NCBI RefSeq assembly: GCF_003576645.1 | Contig: NC_044916.1 | Location: 25,457,799-25,521,798, forward strand | Length of the DNA stretch: 64,000 nucleotides | Source: Ipomoea triloba | Lineage: Eukaryota; Streptophyta; Magnoliopsida; Solanales; Convolvulaceae | Direction: 5' to 3' | In this document: positions 37,835-49,344 of the stretch, piece by piece | How the letters are laid out: each line of letters starts with the position of its first letter | Numbering within the stretch: position 1 is the first letter of the stretch | The notes under the pieces: generated by a model | Told to the model about the DNA's origin: nothing | Seen by the model: only the letters and a program-made list of their open reading frames with translations | Database searches by the model: none | Position numbers and translations under genes: made by a program

Positions 37835-38469
37835 TATTATGTGTCTGTAGTTAACATATTATGTGTCTTTCATTTATTTACAAGTTCTACGTACACATAA
37901 TTTTTGCACCAAGTTAACAATGCGATGGCGATGGTATAACAATTGTTTAAACAATAGAGTACTCTCATTTACATTGTAATCGTTATTAAGGATGTTTGTT
38001 TTTTTTTTTTGGAAAAAAAAAAAAAAAAAGGATGTTTGTTTTNCTCATTTACATTGTAATCGTTATTAAGGATGTTTGTTTTTTTTTTTTGGAAAAAAAA
38101 AAAAAAAAAGGATGTTTGTTTTTTCACACTTGAAACGCTTCTTTCCTCATTAAAACACACACAAAATGCATTGGAAATGAATGTAATCTTGGGCGTGGCC
38201 TGCAATAAATACGGTCTGACGATGATCTCCGACCGTTGACTCTTCTGCCGGCAAAAATTGCGGTTTGGTGAGTGTGAGCGTGACACTGATTTTGGCCATG
38301 AAGACAGTGAAAGTGACATGATATCCAACTTTGTTGCAGCGGTTTACGAGTGTTATCTGATTTACGAATGATTGTACATGAGCAAAATTTTACTTATATA
38401 CACCCTGAGATAGTGATAGAAAGTTTTCTCATGTATCACCCATTGAAAAAATTTAAGGACAATCTCAAC
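37835..38469. other. intergenic sequence with a gap-flanking duplication
   Basis: 37964-38042 is repeated exactly at 38044-38122, either side of the single N at 38043. Each copy contains T13 and A17 runs. This looks like two overlapping contig ends joined without merging. A GC-richer stretch at 38170-38330 has no recognised coding similarity. Confidence 0.7.
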
Positions 38470-38588
38470 TAAGCTGGTTAAATTATTGACTTGGTAACCA
38501 CAATGCTATAAGATTGATTCAACACAGAAGCGACATATTGATCTTTTTAGATTGAGTCGGTTAGATATAAATAAGTAGATAACCTAAN

Positions 38589-38641
<53 letters not shown>
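38470..38641 (+). mobile_element. possible tRNA-derived SINE with poly(T) tail
   Basis: 'agctggttaaattattgac' with 'cttggtaacc' is box A-like and 'taagattgattcaacac' is box B-like. The sequence then ends in an N at 38588 and a run of about 52 T, which could be a SINE T tail or a homopolymer assembly artefact. Confidence 0.4.
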
Positions 38642-38642
<1 letters not shown>

Positions 38643-38888
38643 TCGGCTAGGGTCACAATTCAAGGTGAAGAATGATAAATGTATTTCATTCCTTACATAG
38701 GATTTGTATATTCCCTATTACAATTTCATGTCACGTTAAAAAATTATGGTCTTTTCTCAATAAATATTATTTTCTCTTCACAATTATTCTCATATATCAA
38801 TATATAATTTACTTTTAAATATTAAAAATAACAAAAATGAAAATTCAAAAAACGTGCTTTTTTTTTTTTTTAATTTTCAAAATTATTC

Positions 38889-39475
38889 TGTGACACCCCA
38901 AGTAAATTTAAACCGAACTATTTTCCCAAATTATTTTCCTAAGAAATTATTCTTTGAACTAAGCCCAATTTATTGATCTAATCAATAAACTCCTAGAATA
39001 TATATAAGTAATTTGTTTTAAAAGCTCAATTCTTAAAAATAATGCAAGAATACTTCTTCTAAGGCTTTTGATTCTACTTATGCATATTTATGTGTATTAA
39101 ATTCTTATTGGCTCAAATCCATGAATAATAAATTCTATATTAAAAGGTGACAGGATAATTGGGCATCAGCACCTGACCCGAATCATCAGCACTGACCCGA
39201 AGGCAGTGAACGGATGTTAAAGAGGCCGTTACGAATTAGAGAGGAGAAGCCACTCCAACGGCTCCTCAGTATTAATATCCACTTACTGCGCATTGAAGTG
39301 GAAGCAAAGAGTCGTTGCACTCAGGCATATAAAAAGACACTCACACTCATAGAGTAGGACATGCAACATTACTAAGACAAACACTACTGTGCTGAACTCA
39401 TTGTACCCTAACATATTATTGTACTCGTACATTGAGATAATAATACAAAACATACTGGTAACATTATTACCGTCA
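38889..39475 (+). repeat. LTR-like block upstream of a gag fragment
   Basis: It begins TGTGACACCCCAAG and could end at CA (39474-39475), about 587 bp. It contains a TATA box (catataaaaag, 39326-39336). Directly after it comes TTGGTGCTTTCATTGAGAGC, the kind of sequence that follows the 5' LTR in some plant Gypsy elements, then a gag-like open frame. No second LTR was found in the window, so it is a partial element or an unfinished assembly. Confidence 0.5.
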
Positions 39476-39553
39476 TTGGTGCTTTCATTGAGAGCCGAGA
39501 TCAGATCTCAGGCAAACTTCACAAGTCACAAAACACCCAGCTCATCTCATCCG

Positions 39554-39904
39554 ATGGCACGATCCGGGTCCAGCAGCTCTCATGGTTCTTGTCAAGTGAA
39601 CAATGGTCACCCCTCGGGTGATCTTCGTGAGCAGCTTAACAGTAACCGCATGGGAGATCGCCGCGAGGGTGATCTTCGCAGCCAGATCAAAAACAATCAT
39701 CGCCGAGAGGGTGATCTCCGTAGCCAACTAAACAACATCCACGATGGGGGCCGCGCTCCCCTCCCAGTGAACGTTGCTCCCATCCAAGCCGTGGACTTCC
39801 AAGCAGTAGCGCAAGTCATTCAACAGGCGGCGGCGACGATGGCCCAACTAGTAGCAGGAATGCAAGGCCAGGCCCCACCACCGCCACTGCCTCCTCCAAA
39901 TTGA
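39554..39904 (+). pseudogene. Gypsy-type gag N-terminal fragment
   Basis: 116 codons from ATG 39554: a Ser-rich start, then imperfect repeats GDLREQLN, GDLRSQIK and GDLRSQLN, then APIQAVDFQAVAQVIQQAAA and a poly-Pro tail PPPPLPPPN before a stop. Basic, Gln/Ala-rich sequence of this kind opens the gag of plant Ty3/Gypsy elements. The capsid, zinc knuckle and pol domains are absent. Confidence 0.45.
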
Positions 39905-40009
39905 GAGATGAGGCCAAATCTCAGGCAAAGCTCTACATATTACAAAAGAAGGCTACCCCGGTACCTTCCAAGGCAGCGCGTCCGCCTCTTCATCAGCGGC
40001 GTTTGCCTC

Positions 40010-40172
40010 ATCTTTATCTAGTGATATCCTGCTCATCAAGTGGCGTCGCCTCCTCAAGCTGCATCACCTCCTCAAGTGGCGTTACGTCCTCAAGCGGCGT
40101 CACCTCCTCAAGCGGCGTCACCTCCTCAAGAAGCGTGACCTCCTCAAGTGGCGTCACCTCTCAAATTCTGTG
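40010..40172 (+). repeat. 18-bp minisatellite (CCTCCTCAAG...) coding-like
   Basis: About seven units of CCTCCTCAAGTGGCGTCA with small changes. In one frame they read PPQVAS/PPQAAS repeats, plausible for the Pro-rich part of a gag, but a TGA interrupts it near 40137. In another frame they give the SSSGVT pattern. Confidence 0.7.
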
Positions 40173-40198
40173 AAAATAAAATAAAATAAAACTTTATT

Positions 40199-40670
40199 CC
40201 CTTAGGGTCGGCACGAGATCCGATCTTGCTAGCTACTTGACGGGATGGTGTTTTCTAGGTAAAGCTTAACGCTTTGCTACGAAAACACCACACTCTATTC
40301 TCTTAGGGTCGGCACGAGATCCGATCTCGCTAGCTACCTGACGGGAGAGTGTTTTTCAGGCCTCGGCCAAGTTTTGGCCGAGGTCAACCTTGGTCAATTT
40401 TTGGCCAAGGTGAGCCTAGCCCAATTGTTGGCCGAGGTCAGGCCTCTGCCATGATTTTTTATTCTTTTTTTTTTGTGTTTTTGTGTGTGTGTGTGTGTGT
40501 GTTTTTTTTTTTTTGGTGTGTTTTTGGGCATTNGTGTGTGTTTTTTTTTTTTTGGTGTGTTTTTGGGCATTCTGTGCGCGAGCTCACTTTGACCAACCGT
40601 AGGCTCGGTCAAAGGTCAGCTCTCCTGTCAAGTAGCTAGCGAGATCGGATCTCGTTCCGGCCCTAAGGGA
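40199..40670. repeat. segment bounded by ~47-bp inverted repeats
   Basis: 'cccttagggtcggcacgag', 'atccgatcttgctagctac' and 'ttgacggga' at 40199-40245 are inverted at 40624-40670. A further direct copy lies at 40299-40346. Between them are repeated 'ggccgaggtca' phrases and GT/T-rich sequence with the N at 40533, whose flanks (40495-40532 and 40534-40571) are copies. It may be a small inverted-repeat element or rearranged LTR material. Confidence 0.55.
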
Positions 40671-41599
40671 TTAGAATGTGGTGTTTTAGGGGTTTAGGGT
40701 TAAGGGTTTAAGGTTTAGGGTTTTAGGGTTTAATAGTGTTGGGGGTTTAAGGGTTTTGGGATTATATTTTAGGGTTTAGGGTTTTAAGGTTTAGCATTTT
40801 AGGGTTTAAGGTTAGTGTTAAGGTTTAGGGTTTTAAAATTTAGCATTTTAGGGTTTAGGGTAGGGTTAGGGTTTTGGGATTTAGGGTTTAGGGTGAACTA
40901 AGTTATTATTATTATTTTTTTTTTTTGAGTTTTTTTTTTCTTTTTTTTTCTTTTTTAAAGAACCATGATCTTTATTCATTTTTTTTTTGAGTTTTGGGGT
41001 TTAGGATTTAGGTATTAGAGTTTAGGGTTTTAAGGTTAGGGTTAGTATTAATTTTATGCTTTAGGGATTTAAGGTTAGGGTTACGATTTTAGGTTTAGGT
41101 TTAGGGTTAGGGTTTAGTGTTAAACGTTTTAGGATTTAGGGTTTAGGGTTTATGTTTTAGGTTTTAGGGTTTAGGGCTAAGGCTTAGGGGTTAAATTTTA
41201 GGATTTAGGGTTTAGGTTTAAGATTTATGGTTTAGGGTATACATTTTAGGGTTTGTGATTAGTGTTTTAGGGGAGCTTAGTGTTTAAGTTTTAGAATTTA
41301 AGGTTTCAGGGTTTAGTATTTTAGGGTTACGATTTAAGATTTAGGGTTTAGGGTTTCAGGGGCTTCGGGTTTAGAGTTTAGGGTTTTGGGTTTAAATTTT
41401 AGGGTTTAGAGTTTAGGGTTTAAGATTTAGGGTTTAGGGTTAGGGTTTGGGGTTTTAGGTTTTAGCAAATATATATTTTTTTAGCATTTTAAGGTTTACG
41501 ATTTAGGGTTATAGGGTTTAGGGTTTCAAGTCTTAAGGTTTTAGGGTTTTAGGAGTTAGGGTTTAGTGTTTAGGATTTTGGGGTTTAGGATTTTGGCTC

Positions 41600-41985
41600 G
41601 AATTTGGCTCTGATACCAACTGTCACAGACTCATTTTTCCCTAACGACATCTCGTGCGGCCATAGCTATATTTCCCCCCAAATAGCTAAGCTAGCCTCGT
41701 TCATGCCACAAAAATGGTGCTATGTAGACGATGAGATGGCTACGGAAATAAGTTGGGCAAGAAGCTAAAGGAAACACTCGAGCTTTATTGGAAACTTGTA
41801 TTACATCCACTATTTGATTCCTCTCTTGGATGGTTTACAAATGAGCCCCCATGAGGGGTATTTATACACATTCCACCTCCTCAATGGATGGTGGAGATCT
41901 ACTTAATCCTACGAATTGTTGTGAGAACCAGTAAACTCGTTAAGTGGATCCCTTCCATATTTGCGAAGCTGAAAGTTTTGGAGTG
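41600..41985 (-). repeat. LTR-like block 1 inside the telomere-like array
   Basis: On the minus strand: a TATA box (tgtataaatacccc), an AATAAA signal ('ccaataaagctcgag'), an end '...ctgtgaca', then TTGGTATCAGAGCC, the usual initiator-tRNA-Met primer binding site of plant LTR elements. This is the R-U5-PBS order of a 5' LTR. Its upstream edge runs directly into CCCTAAA-type repeats, so the LTR limits are unclear. No gag or pol is nearby. Confidence 0.65.
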
Positions 41986-42347
41986 AGGGGTTTAGGGTTT
42001 TAGGGTTTAGCGTTAAGGGTTTTAGGATTTAGGGTTATGTTAGGGTTAGGGGTTTAGGGTTTAGGGTTAGGGGTTTAGGGTTTAAGGTTTAGGGTTTAAT
42101 AGTGTTGGGGGTTTTAGGGTTAGTGTTTAGTGTTTTAGGGTTTTAAGGTTTAGGGTTTTAAGGTTTAGCATTTTAGGGTTTAGCATTTTAGGGTTTAAGG
42201 TTAGTGTTAAGGTTTTTAGGGTTTAGGGCTTAGGGTTTAGGGTTTTAAAATTTAGCATTTTAGGGTTTTGGGATTTAGGGTTTAGGGTTTAGGATTTAGG
42301 GTTTAGGGTTTAGAGTTTTAGGGTGAACTAAGTTATTATTATTATTA

Positions 42348-42387
<40 letters not shown>

Positions 42388-42650
42388 TTTGAGTTTTGGG
42401 GTTTAGGATTTAGGTATTAGAGTTTAGCGTTTTAAGGTTAGGGTTAGTATTAATTTTATGGTTTAGGGATTTAAGGTTAGGGTTACGATTTTAGGTTTAT
42501 GGTTAGGGTTAGGGTTTAGTGTTAAACATTTTAGGGTTTAGGGTTTAGGGCTAAGGCTTAGGGATTAAATTTTAGGATTTAGGGTTTAAAAGTTTAGCGT
42601 TTTAGGGTTTAGGGTTTAGGGTTAGTTTTAATTTTAGGGTTTAGGGTTTT

Positions 42651-43760
42651 AAGGTTAGGATAGTTTATGGTTAGGGCTTAGCGTTAAACGTTTTAGGATT
42701 TAGGGTTTAGGGTTTAAGTTTTAGGGTTTAGGGTTTTTGGGTTTAGGTTTAAGGTTTATGGTTTAGGGGTATACATTTTAGGGTTAGTGATTAGTGTTTT
42801 AGGGGAGCTTAGGGTTTAGGGTTCAAGGTATAAGTTTTAGAATTTAAGGTTTCAGGGTTTAGTATTTTAGGGTTACGATTTAAGATTTAGGGTTTAGGGT
42901 TTAAAAGTTTAGCATTTTAGGGTTTAGGGTTTAGGGTTTTAAGGTTAGGATAGTTTATGGTTAGGGCTTAGCGTTAAACGTTTTAGGATTTAGGGTTTAG
43001 GGTTTAAGTTTTAGGGTTTAGGGTTTTTGGGTTTAGGTTTAAGGTTTATGGTTTAGGGGTATACATTTTAGGGTTAGTGATTAGTGTTTTAGGGGAGCTT
43101 AGGGTTTAGGGTTCAAGGTATAAGTTTTAGAATTTAAGGTTTCAGGGTTTAGTATTTTAGGGTTACGATTTAAGATTTAGGGTTTAGGGTTTAAAAGTTT
43201 AGCATTTTAGGGTTTAGGGTTTAGGGTTTTAAGGTTAGGATAGTTTATGGTTAGGGCTTAGCGTTAAACGTTTTAGGATTTAGGGTTTAGGGTTTAAGTT
43301 TTAGGGTTTAGGGTTTTTGGGTTTAGGTTTAAGGTTTATGGTTTAGGGGTATACATTTTAGGGTTAGTGATTAGTGTTTTAGGGGAGCTTAGGGTTTAGG
43401 GTTCAAGGTATAAGTTTTAGAATTTAAGGTTTCAGGGTTTAGTATTTTAGGGTTACGATTTAAGATTTAGGGTTTAGGGTTTAAAAGTTTAGCATTTTAG
43501 GGTTTAGGGTTTAGGGTTTTAAGGTTAGGATAGTTTATGGTTAGGGCTTAGCGTTAAACGTTTTAGGATTTAGGGTTTAGGGTTTAAGTTTTAGGGTTTA
43601 GGGTTTTTGGGTTTAGGTTTAAGGTTTATGGTTTAGGGGTATACATTTTAGGGTTAGTGATTAGTGTTTTAGGGGAGCTTAGGGTTTAGGGTTCAAGGTA
43701 TAAGTTTTAGAATTTAAGGTTTCAGGGTTTAGTATTTTAGGGTTACGATTTAAGATTTAG
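42651..43760 (+). repeat. four near-identical 290-bp tandem repeats
   Basis: The phrase 'aaggttaggatagtttatgg' recurs at 42651, 42941, 43231 and 43521, exactly 290 bp apart, and the sequence between looks identical. The fourth copy is cut near 43760 ('gatttaggggggg'). Each unit is itself made of degenerate TTTAGGG words. The lack of divergence means very recent amplification or an assembly effect. Confidence 0.88.
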
Positions 43761-44029
43761 GGGGGTTTCAGGGGCTTCGGGTTTAGAGTTTAGGGTTTAA
43801 GGTTTAGAGTTTAGGGTTTAATATTTAGGGTTTAGGGTTAGGGTTTGGGGTTTTAGGTTTTAGCTATATATATTTTTTAGCATTTTAAGGTTTACGATTT
43901 AGGGTTTAGGGTTTAGGGTTTAGGGTTTAGGGTTATAGGGTTTAGGGTTTCAAGTTTTAAGGTTTTAGGGTTTTAGGAGTTAGGGTTTAGTGTTTAGGAT
44001 TTTGGGGTGTAGGATTTTGGCTCGAACTT

Positions 44030-44402
44030 GGCTGTGATACCAACTGTCACAGACTCATTTTCCCCTAACGACATCTCGTGCGGTCTTAGCTATATTTCCC
44101 CTCAAATAGCTAAGCTAGCCTCGTTCGTGCCACGAAAATGGTGCTATGTGTCGATGGGTACGGAAATAAGTTGGGCAAGAAGCTAAAGGAAACACTCGAG
44201 CTTTATAGGGAACTTGTATTACATCCACTACTGGATTCCTCTCTTAGATGATTTCCAAATGAGCCCCCATGAAGGGTATTTATACACATTCTACCTCCTC
44301 ACGGGATGGTGGAGATCTACTTAATCCTACGAATTGTTGTGAGAACCAGTAAACTCGTTAAGTGGATCCCTTCCATATTTGCCAAGTTGAAAGTTTTAGA
44401 GT
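44030..44402 (-). repeat. LTR-like block 2 inside the telomere-like array
   Basis: A second copy of the block at 41600-41985, with the same TATA, AATAAA and primer-site order and scattered differences (the primer site reads GGTATCACAGCC here). Spacing to the first is about 2.43 kb, and the telomere-like sequences left and right of both copies also match, so the whole unit was duplicated. Confidence 0.65.
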
Positions 44403-44700
44403 GAGGGGTTTAGGGTTTTAGGGTTTAGCGTTAAGGGTTTACGATTTAGGGTTAGGGTTAGGGTTAGGGGTTTAGGGTTTAGGGTTTAATGTTTAGGGTT
44501 TAATAGTGTTGGGGGTTTTAGGGTTAGTGTTTAGTGTTTTAGGGTTTTAGGGTTTTAAGGTTTAGCATTTTAGGGTTTAAGGTTAGTGTTAAGGTTTTTA
44601 GGGTTTAGGGTTTTAAAATTTAGCATTTTAGGGTTTTGGGATTTAGGGTTTAGGGTTTAGAGTTTTAGGGTGAACTAAGTTATTATTATTATTTTAACTA

Positions 44701-44735
<35 letters not shown>

Positions 44736-46280
44736 TGAGTTTTGGGGTTTAGGATTTAGGTATTAGAGTTTAGGGTTTTAAGGTTAGGGTTAGTATTAAT
44801 TTTATGGTTTAGGGATTTAAGGTTAGGGTTACGATTTTAGGTTTAGGGTTGTTAGGGTTTAGTGTTAAACGTTTTAGGATTTAGGGTTTAGGGCTAAGGC
44901 TTAGGGTTAAATTTTAGGATTTAGGGTTTAAAAGTTTAGCGTTTTATGGTTTAGGGTAGGTTTAATTTTAGGGTTTAGGGTTTTAAGGTTAGGATTTTAG
45001 GTTTATGGTTAGGGTTTAGCGTTAAACATTTTAGGATTAAGGGTTTAGGGTTTAAGTTTTAGGGTTTAGGGTTTTTGGGTTTAGGTTTAAGGTTTATGGT
45101 TTAGGGTATACATTTTAGGGTTAGTGATTAGTGTTTTAGGGGAGCTTATGGTTTAGGGTTCAAGGTTTAAGTTTTAGAATTTAAGGTTTCAGAGTTTAGT
45201 AAACTCTATTACAATAAAGTATATGTTCATAACTATTTTTTCAACTAAGTTATTATTATAATTATTATTATTGTTATTATTATTATTTTATTTTATTTTT
45301 TGAGTTTTGGGGTTTAGGATTTAGGTATTAAAGTTTAGGGTTTAAGGTTAGGGTTAGTATTAATTTTATGGTTTAGGGATTTAAGGGTAGGGTTACGATT
45401 TTAGGTTTAGGTTTAGGGTTAGGGTTACGGTTTAGTGTTAAACGTTTTAGGATTTAGGGTTTAGGGTTTAAGTTTTAGGATTTAGGGTTTAAAAATTTAG
45501 CGTTTTAGGGTTTAGGGTTTAGGATTTAGGTATTAGGGTTTAGGGTTTTGGGTTCTGGGTTAGTTTTAATTTTAGGGTTTAGGGTTTTAAGGTTAGGGTT
45601 TTAGGTTTACGGTTAGGGTTTAGCGTTAAACGTTTTAGGATTTAGGGTTTAGGGTTTAGGGTTTTTGGGTTTAGGGTATACATTTTAGGGTTAGTGATTA
45701 GTGTTTTAGGGGAGCTTAGGGTTTTGGGTTCAAGGTTTAAGTTTTAGAATTTAAGGTTTCAGGGTTTAGTATTTTAGGGTTACGATTTAAGATTTAGGGT
45801 TTAGGGTTTCAGGGGCTTCGGGTTTAGAGTTTAGTGTTTAGGGTTTAAATTTTAGGATTTAGGGTTTAGAGTTTAGGGTTTAAGATTTAGGGTCTAGGGT
45901 TAGGGTTTTGGGGTTTTAGGTTTTAGCAAATATATATTTTGTTAGCAAAAAGGTTTACGATTTAGGGTTTAGGGTTTCAAGTTTTAAGGTTTTAGGGTTT
46001 TAGGAGTTATGGTTTAGTGTTTAGGATTTTGGGGTTTAGGTTTTAGGATTTAGTGTTAGAGTTAGTGTTAGGTTTAGGGTTTAGGGTTTATGGTTAGGGT
46101 TAGTGTTTAGGATTTAATGTTTAAGTTTTAGGGTTTAGGGTTAAGAATTTTCTTAGGGTTTACGTTTTAGGGTTTTGGGTTTGGGGTTAAGGATTTTTGT
46201 AGGGTTTACGTTTTAGGTTTTAGGGTTAGTGTTTATTGTTTCAAGGCTTAGTGTTTAGGGTTTAGGAGCTATGATGGTTT

Positions 46281-47408
46281 AGGGTTTAGTTAACATGGGG
46301 TATTAAAGTATTTTTAGAGTGCTAAATAGTAAACTTTAAAAACATACATCAAAACTAAAAATACATAGAAAAAACACCAAAAACCCATAATGTGCAAGAA
46401 AAAAGACTTAAAAGAGCACTTCAAAAACACTAAAAATGCAAATAAACACAACTCAAAGTAATTTAAAATACTTAAACTGAGAGAAATTAGCAATAGAAAA
46501 AAAAAAGCAAAAAAAAAACAAAAACAAAAAGAATCCAAAAATAAAAGGAAATTGAGAGAAAATAATAAGAAACTAAAAATTGTAACAAAGAAATATTAAA
46601 ATCAGTTTAATAGAAAAGGCACTACTACAAAGTACATGACAATAGGCATACTTATTGCTCCAGACTCAAAAAATGTCAACTTTACGCCTAAAATAATTAA
46701 TTTTGATATATGTGTCTGTACTAATTAAAGATGCATCTTTGCTAAATCTTATTGGCTTAACTTTTTTTTTTAAATTATTTATTATAATTTAATTATAGGA
46801 ATGTACTACAATTTTATTTTTTATTTTTTGAAATCAGGGATGTACTACAATTATGATATCATAAATTTCTATAAATTTGTTGCTATAGATACAACCAAAG
46901 TTATTTTTCAACAAATTAGTACATAATTAACACGTTTGGACAAAAATAAACTTAAAATCACTCTAACAGTCAAATGTTTATTGATAAAGCGTACCTTTTG
47001 AGTTATTTCTTCGATTTCTTTTTGTTTTTTGTTTTTTTTTTTTTCGCATCACACTGATGAATTGTATGGATTGAATACCTTGGCATTGATTGCAATAGCA
47101 GCTACAAAGAAAACAACTCTTGAGACTTTAAGAAGGAAAAACTCCATAAATATTATATGCAAGCACACAGATGGAAAATGAAAAAGATCAAAAGACCTTA
47201 ATAATTGGGTAGAAGATAGGGAAAACAAAAATGACGAGCAAGCTAACTATTAGCGAAAACCTTGCACTGATGCTCAATCCATACCATTAACAAATAGACC
47301 GGGAATAATATGCCACCAAACAAGGGTGAAATATGCAATGCATATATGCAATGCATATAAGTGGCACATAAAGAATAATAGATTTTCATTTCAAAAAAAA
47401 AAAAAAAA
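46281..47408 (+). repeat. segment S, forward copy 1
   Basis: A non-telomeric AT-rich segment that follows the TTTAGGG array ('aacatggggtattaaagtat' onward) and ends in an A17 run before the N at 47409. It occurs again inverted (47787-49319) and forward (49345-50873), together with adjoining TTTAGGG sequence. It contains no recognised gene. Confidence 0.8.
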
Positions 47409-47409
47409 N

Positions 47410-47786
47410 TTTTTTTTTTTTTCGCATCACACTGATGAATTGTATGGATTGAATACCTTGGCATTGATTGCAATAGCAGCTACAAAGAAAACAACTCTTG
47501 AGACTTTAAGAAGGAAAAACTCCATAAATATTATATGCAAGCACACAGATGGAAAATGAAAAAGATCAAAAGACCTTAATAATTGGGTAGAAGATAGGGA
47601 AAACAAAAATGACGAGCAAGCTAACTATTAGCGAAAACCTTGCACTGATGCTCAATCCATACCATTAACAAATAGACCGGGAATAATATGCCACCAAACA
47701 AGGGTGAAATATGCAATGCATATATGCAATGCATATAAGTGGCACATAAAGAATAATAGATTTTCATTTCAAAAAAAAAAAAAAAA
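47410..47786 (+). repeat. duplicate of the last ~375 bp of segment S
   Basis: Repeats 47034-47408 ('tttcgcatcacactgatgaa' to the A run) immediately after the single N at 47409. This is the pattern expected when two contig ends overlap but are not merged. Confidence 0.8.
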
Positions 47787-49319
47787 TTTTTTTTTTTTTT
47801 GAAATGAAATCTATTATTCTTTATGTGCCACTTATATGCATATGCATATATTGCATATTTCACCCTTGTTTGGTGCATATTATCCGGTCTATTTGTTAAT
47901 GGTATGGATTGAGCATCAGTGCAAGGTTTTCGCTAATAGTTAGCTTGCTCGTCATTTTGTTTTCCCTATCTTCTACCCAATTATTAAGGTCTTTTGATCT
48001 TTTTCATTTTCCATCTGTGTGCTTGCATATAATATTTATGGAGTTTTTCCTTCTTAAAGTCTCAAGAGTTGTTTTCTTTGTAGCTGCTATTGCAATCAAT
48101 GCCAAGGTATTCAATCCATACAATTCATCAGTGTGATGCGAAAAAAAAAAAAAAAAACAAAAAGAAATCGAAGAAATAACTCAAAAGGTACGCTTTATCA
48201 ATAAACATTTGACTGTTAGAGTGATTTTAAGTTTATTTTTGTCCAAACGTGTTAATTATGTACTAATTTGTTGAAAAATAACTTTGGTTGTATCTATAGC
48301 AACAAATTTATAGAAATTTATGATATCATAATTGTAGTACATCCCTGATTTCAAAAAATAAAAAATAAATTGTAGTACATTCCTATAATTAAATTATAAT
48401 AAATAATTTAAAAAAAAAGTTAAGCCAATAAGATTTAGCAAAGATGCATCTTTAATTAGTACAGACACATATATAAATTAATTATTTTAGGCGTAAAGTT
48501 GACATTTTTTGAGTCTGGAGCAATAAGTATGCCTATTGTCATGTACTTTGTAGTAGTGCCTTTTCTATTAAACTGATTTTAATATTTCTTTGTTACAATT
48601 TTTAGTTTCTTATTATTTTCTCTCAATTTCCTTTATTTTTGGATTCTTTTTGTTTTTGTTTTTTTTTTGCTTTTTTTTTTCTATTGCTAATTTCTCTCAG
48701 TTTAAGTATTTTAAATTACTTTGAGTTGTGTTTATTGCATTTTTAGTGTTTTTGAAGTGCTCTTTTAAGTCTTTTTTCTTTGCACATTATGGGTTTTTGG
48801 TTTTTCTATGTATTTTTAGTTTTGATGTATGTTTTTAAATTTACTATTTAGCACTCTAAAAATACTTTAATACCCCATGTTAACTAAACCTAAACCATCA
48901 TAGCTCCTAAACCCTAAACACTAAGCCTTGAAACAATAAACACTAACCTAAAACCTAAAACGTAAACCCTACAAAAATCCTTAACCCAAACCCAAAACCC
49001 TAAAACGTAAACCCTAAGAAAATTCTTAACCCTAAACCCTAAAACTTAAACATTTAAATCTAAACACTAACCCTAACCATAAACCCTAAACCCTAAACCT
49101 AACACTAACTCTAACACTAAATCCTAAAACCTAAACCCCAAAATCCTAAACACTAAACCATAACTCCTAAAAACCCTAAAACCTTAAAACTTGAAACCCT
49201 AAACCCTAAATCGTAAACCTTTTTGCTAACAAAATATATTTGCTAAAACCTAAAACCCAAAACCCTAACCCTAGACCCTAAATCTTAAATAACTCTAAAC
49301 CCTAAATCCTAAACCCTAA
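47787..49319 (-). repeat. segment S with telomere-like sequence, inverted copy
   Basis: Beginning at an A16/T14 junction, the sequence is the reverse complement of segment S followed by the reverse complement of the TTTAGGG array (now CCCTAAA), up to the 25-N gap. It shares single-base indels with the forward copy at 49345-50873 that are not in copy 1. Confidence 0.82.
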
Positions 49320-49344
49320 NNNNNNNNNNNNNNNNNNNNNNNNN

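Larger units (their letters stand above)
40674..46280. repeat. degenerate interstitial telomere-like (TTTAGGG)n array
   Basis: About 5.6 kb dominated by TTTAGGG, TTAGGG, TTTTAGGG and derived words, all with the G-rich strand on plus. Few perfect runs exist, so this is not an active telomere end. The array is organised in higher-order units of about 2.4 kb, traced by landmarks that recur in order: 'gtgaactaagttattatt' (40891, 42323, 44670), 'caggggcttcgggtttagag' (41359, 43769, 45810), 'tagcattttaaggtttacga' (41480, 43878), and an LTR-like block (41606, 44030). Confidence 0.85.

Noticed and set aside
39389..39553. Upstream extension of the gag frame
   Set aside because: The first 55 codons run through the LTR-like block and primer-site region. 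The ATG at 39554 begins the gag-like composition.
40674..46280. A real chromosome end (telomere)
   Set aside because: Repeats are strongly degenerate, contain LTR-like and unique DNA, and genic sequence continues on both sides. It is interstitial or subtelomeric in type at most.
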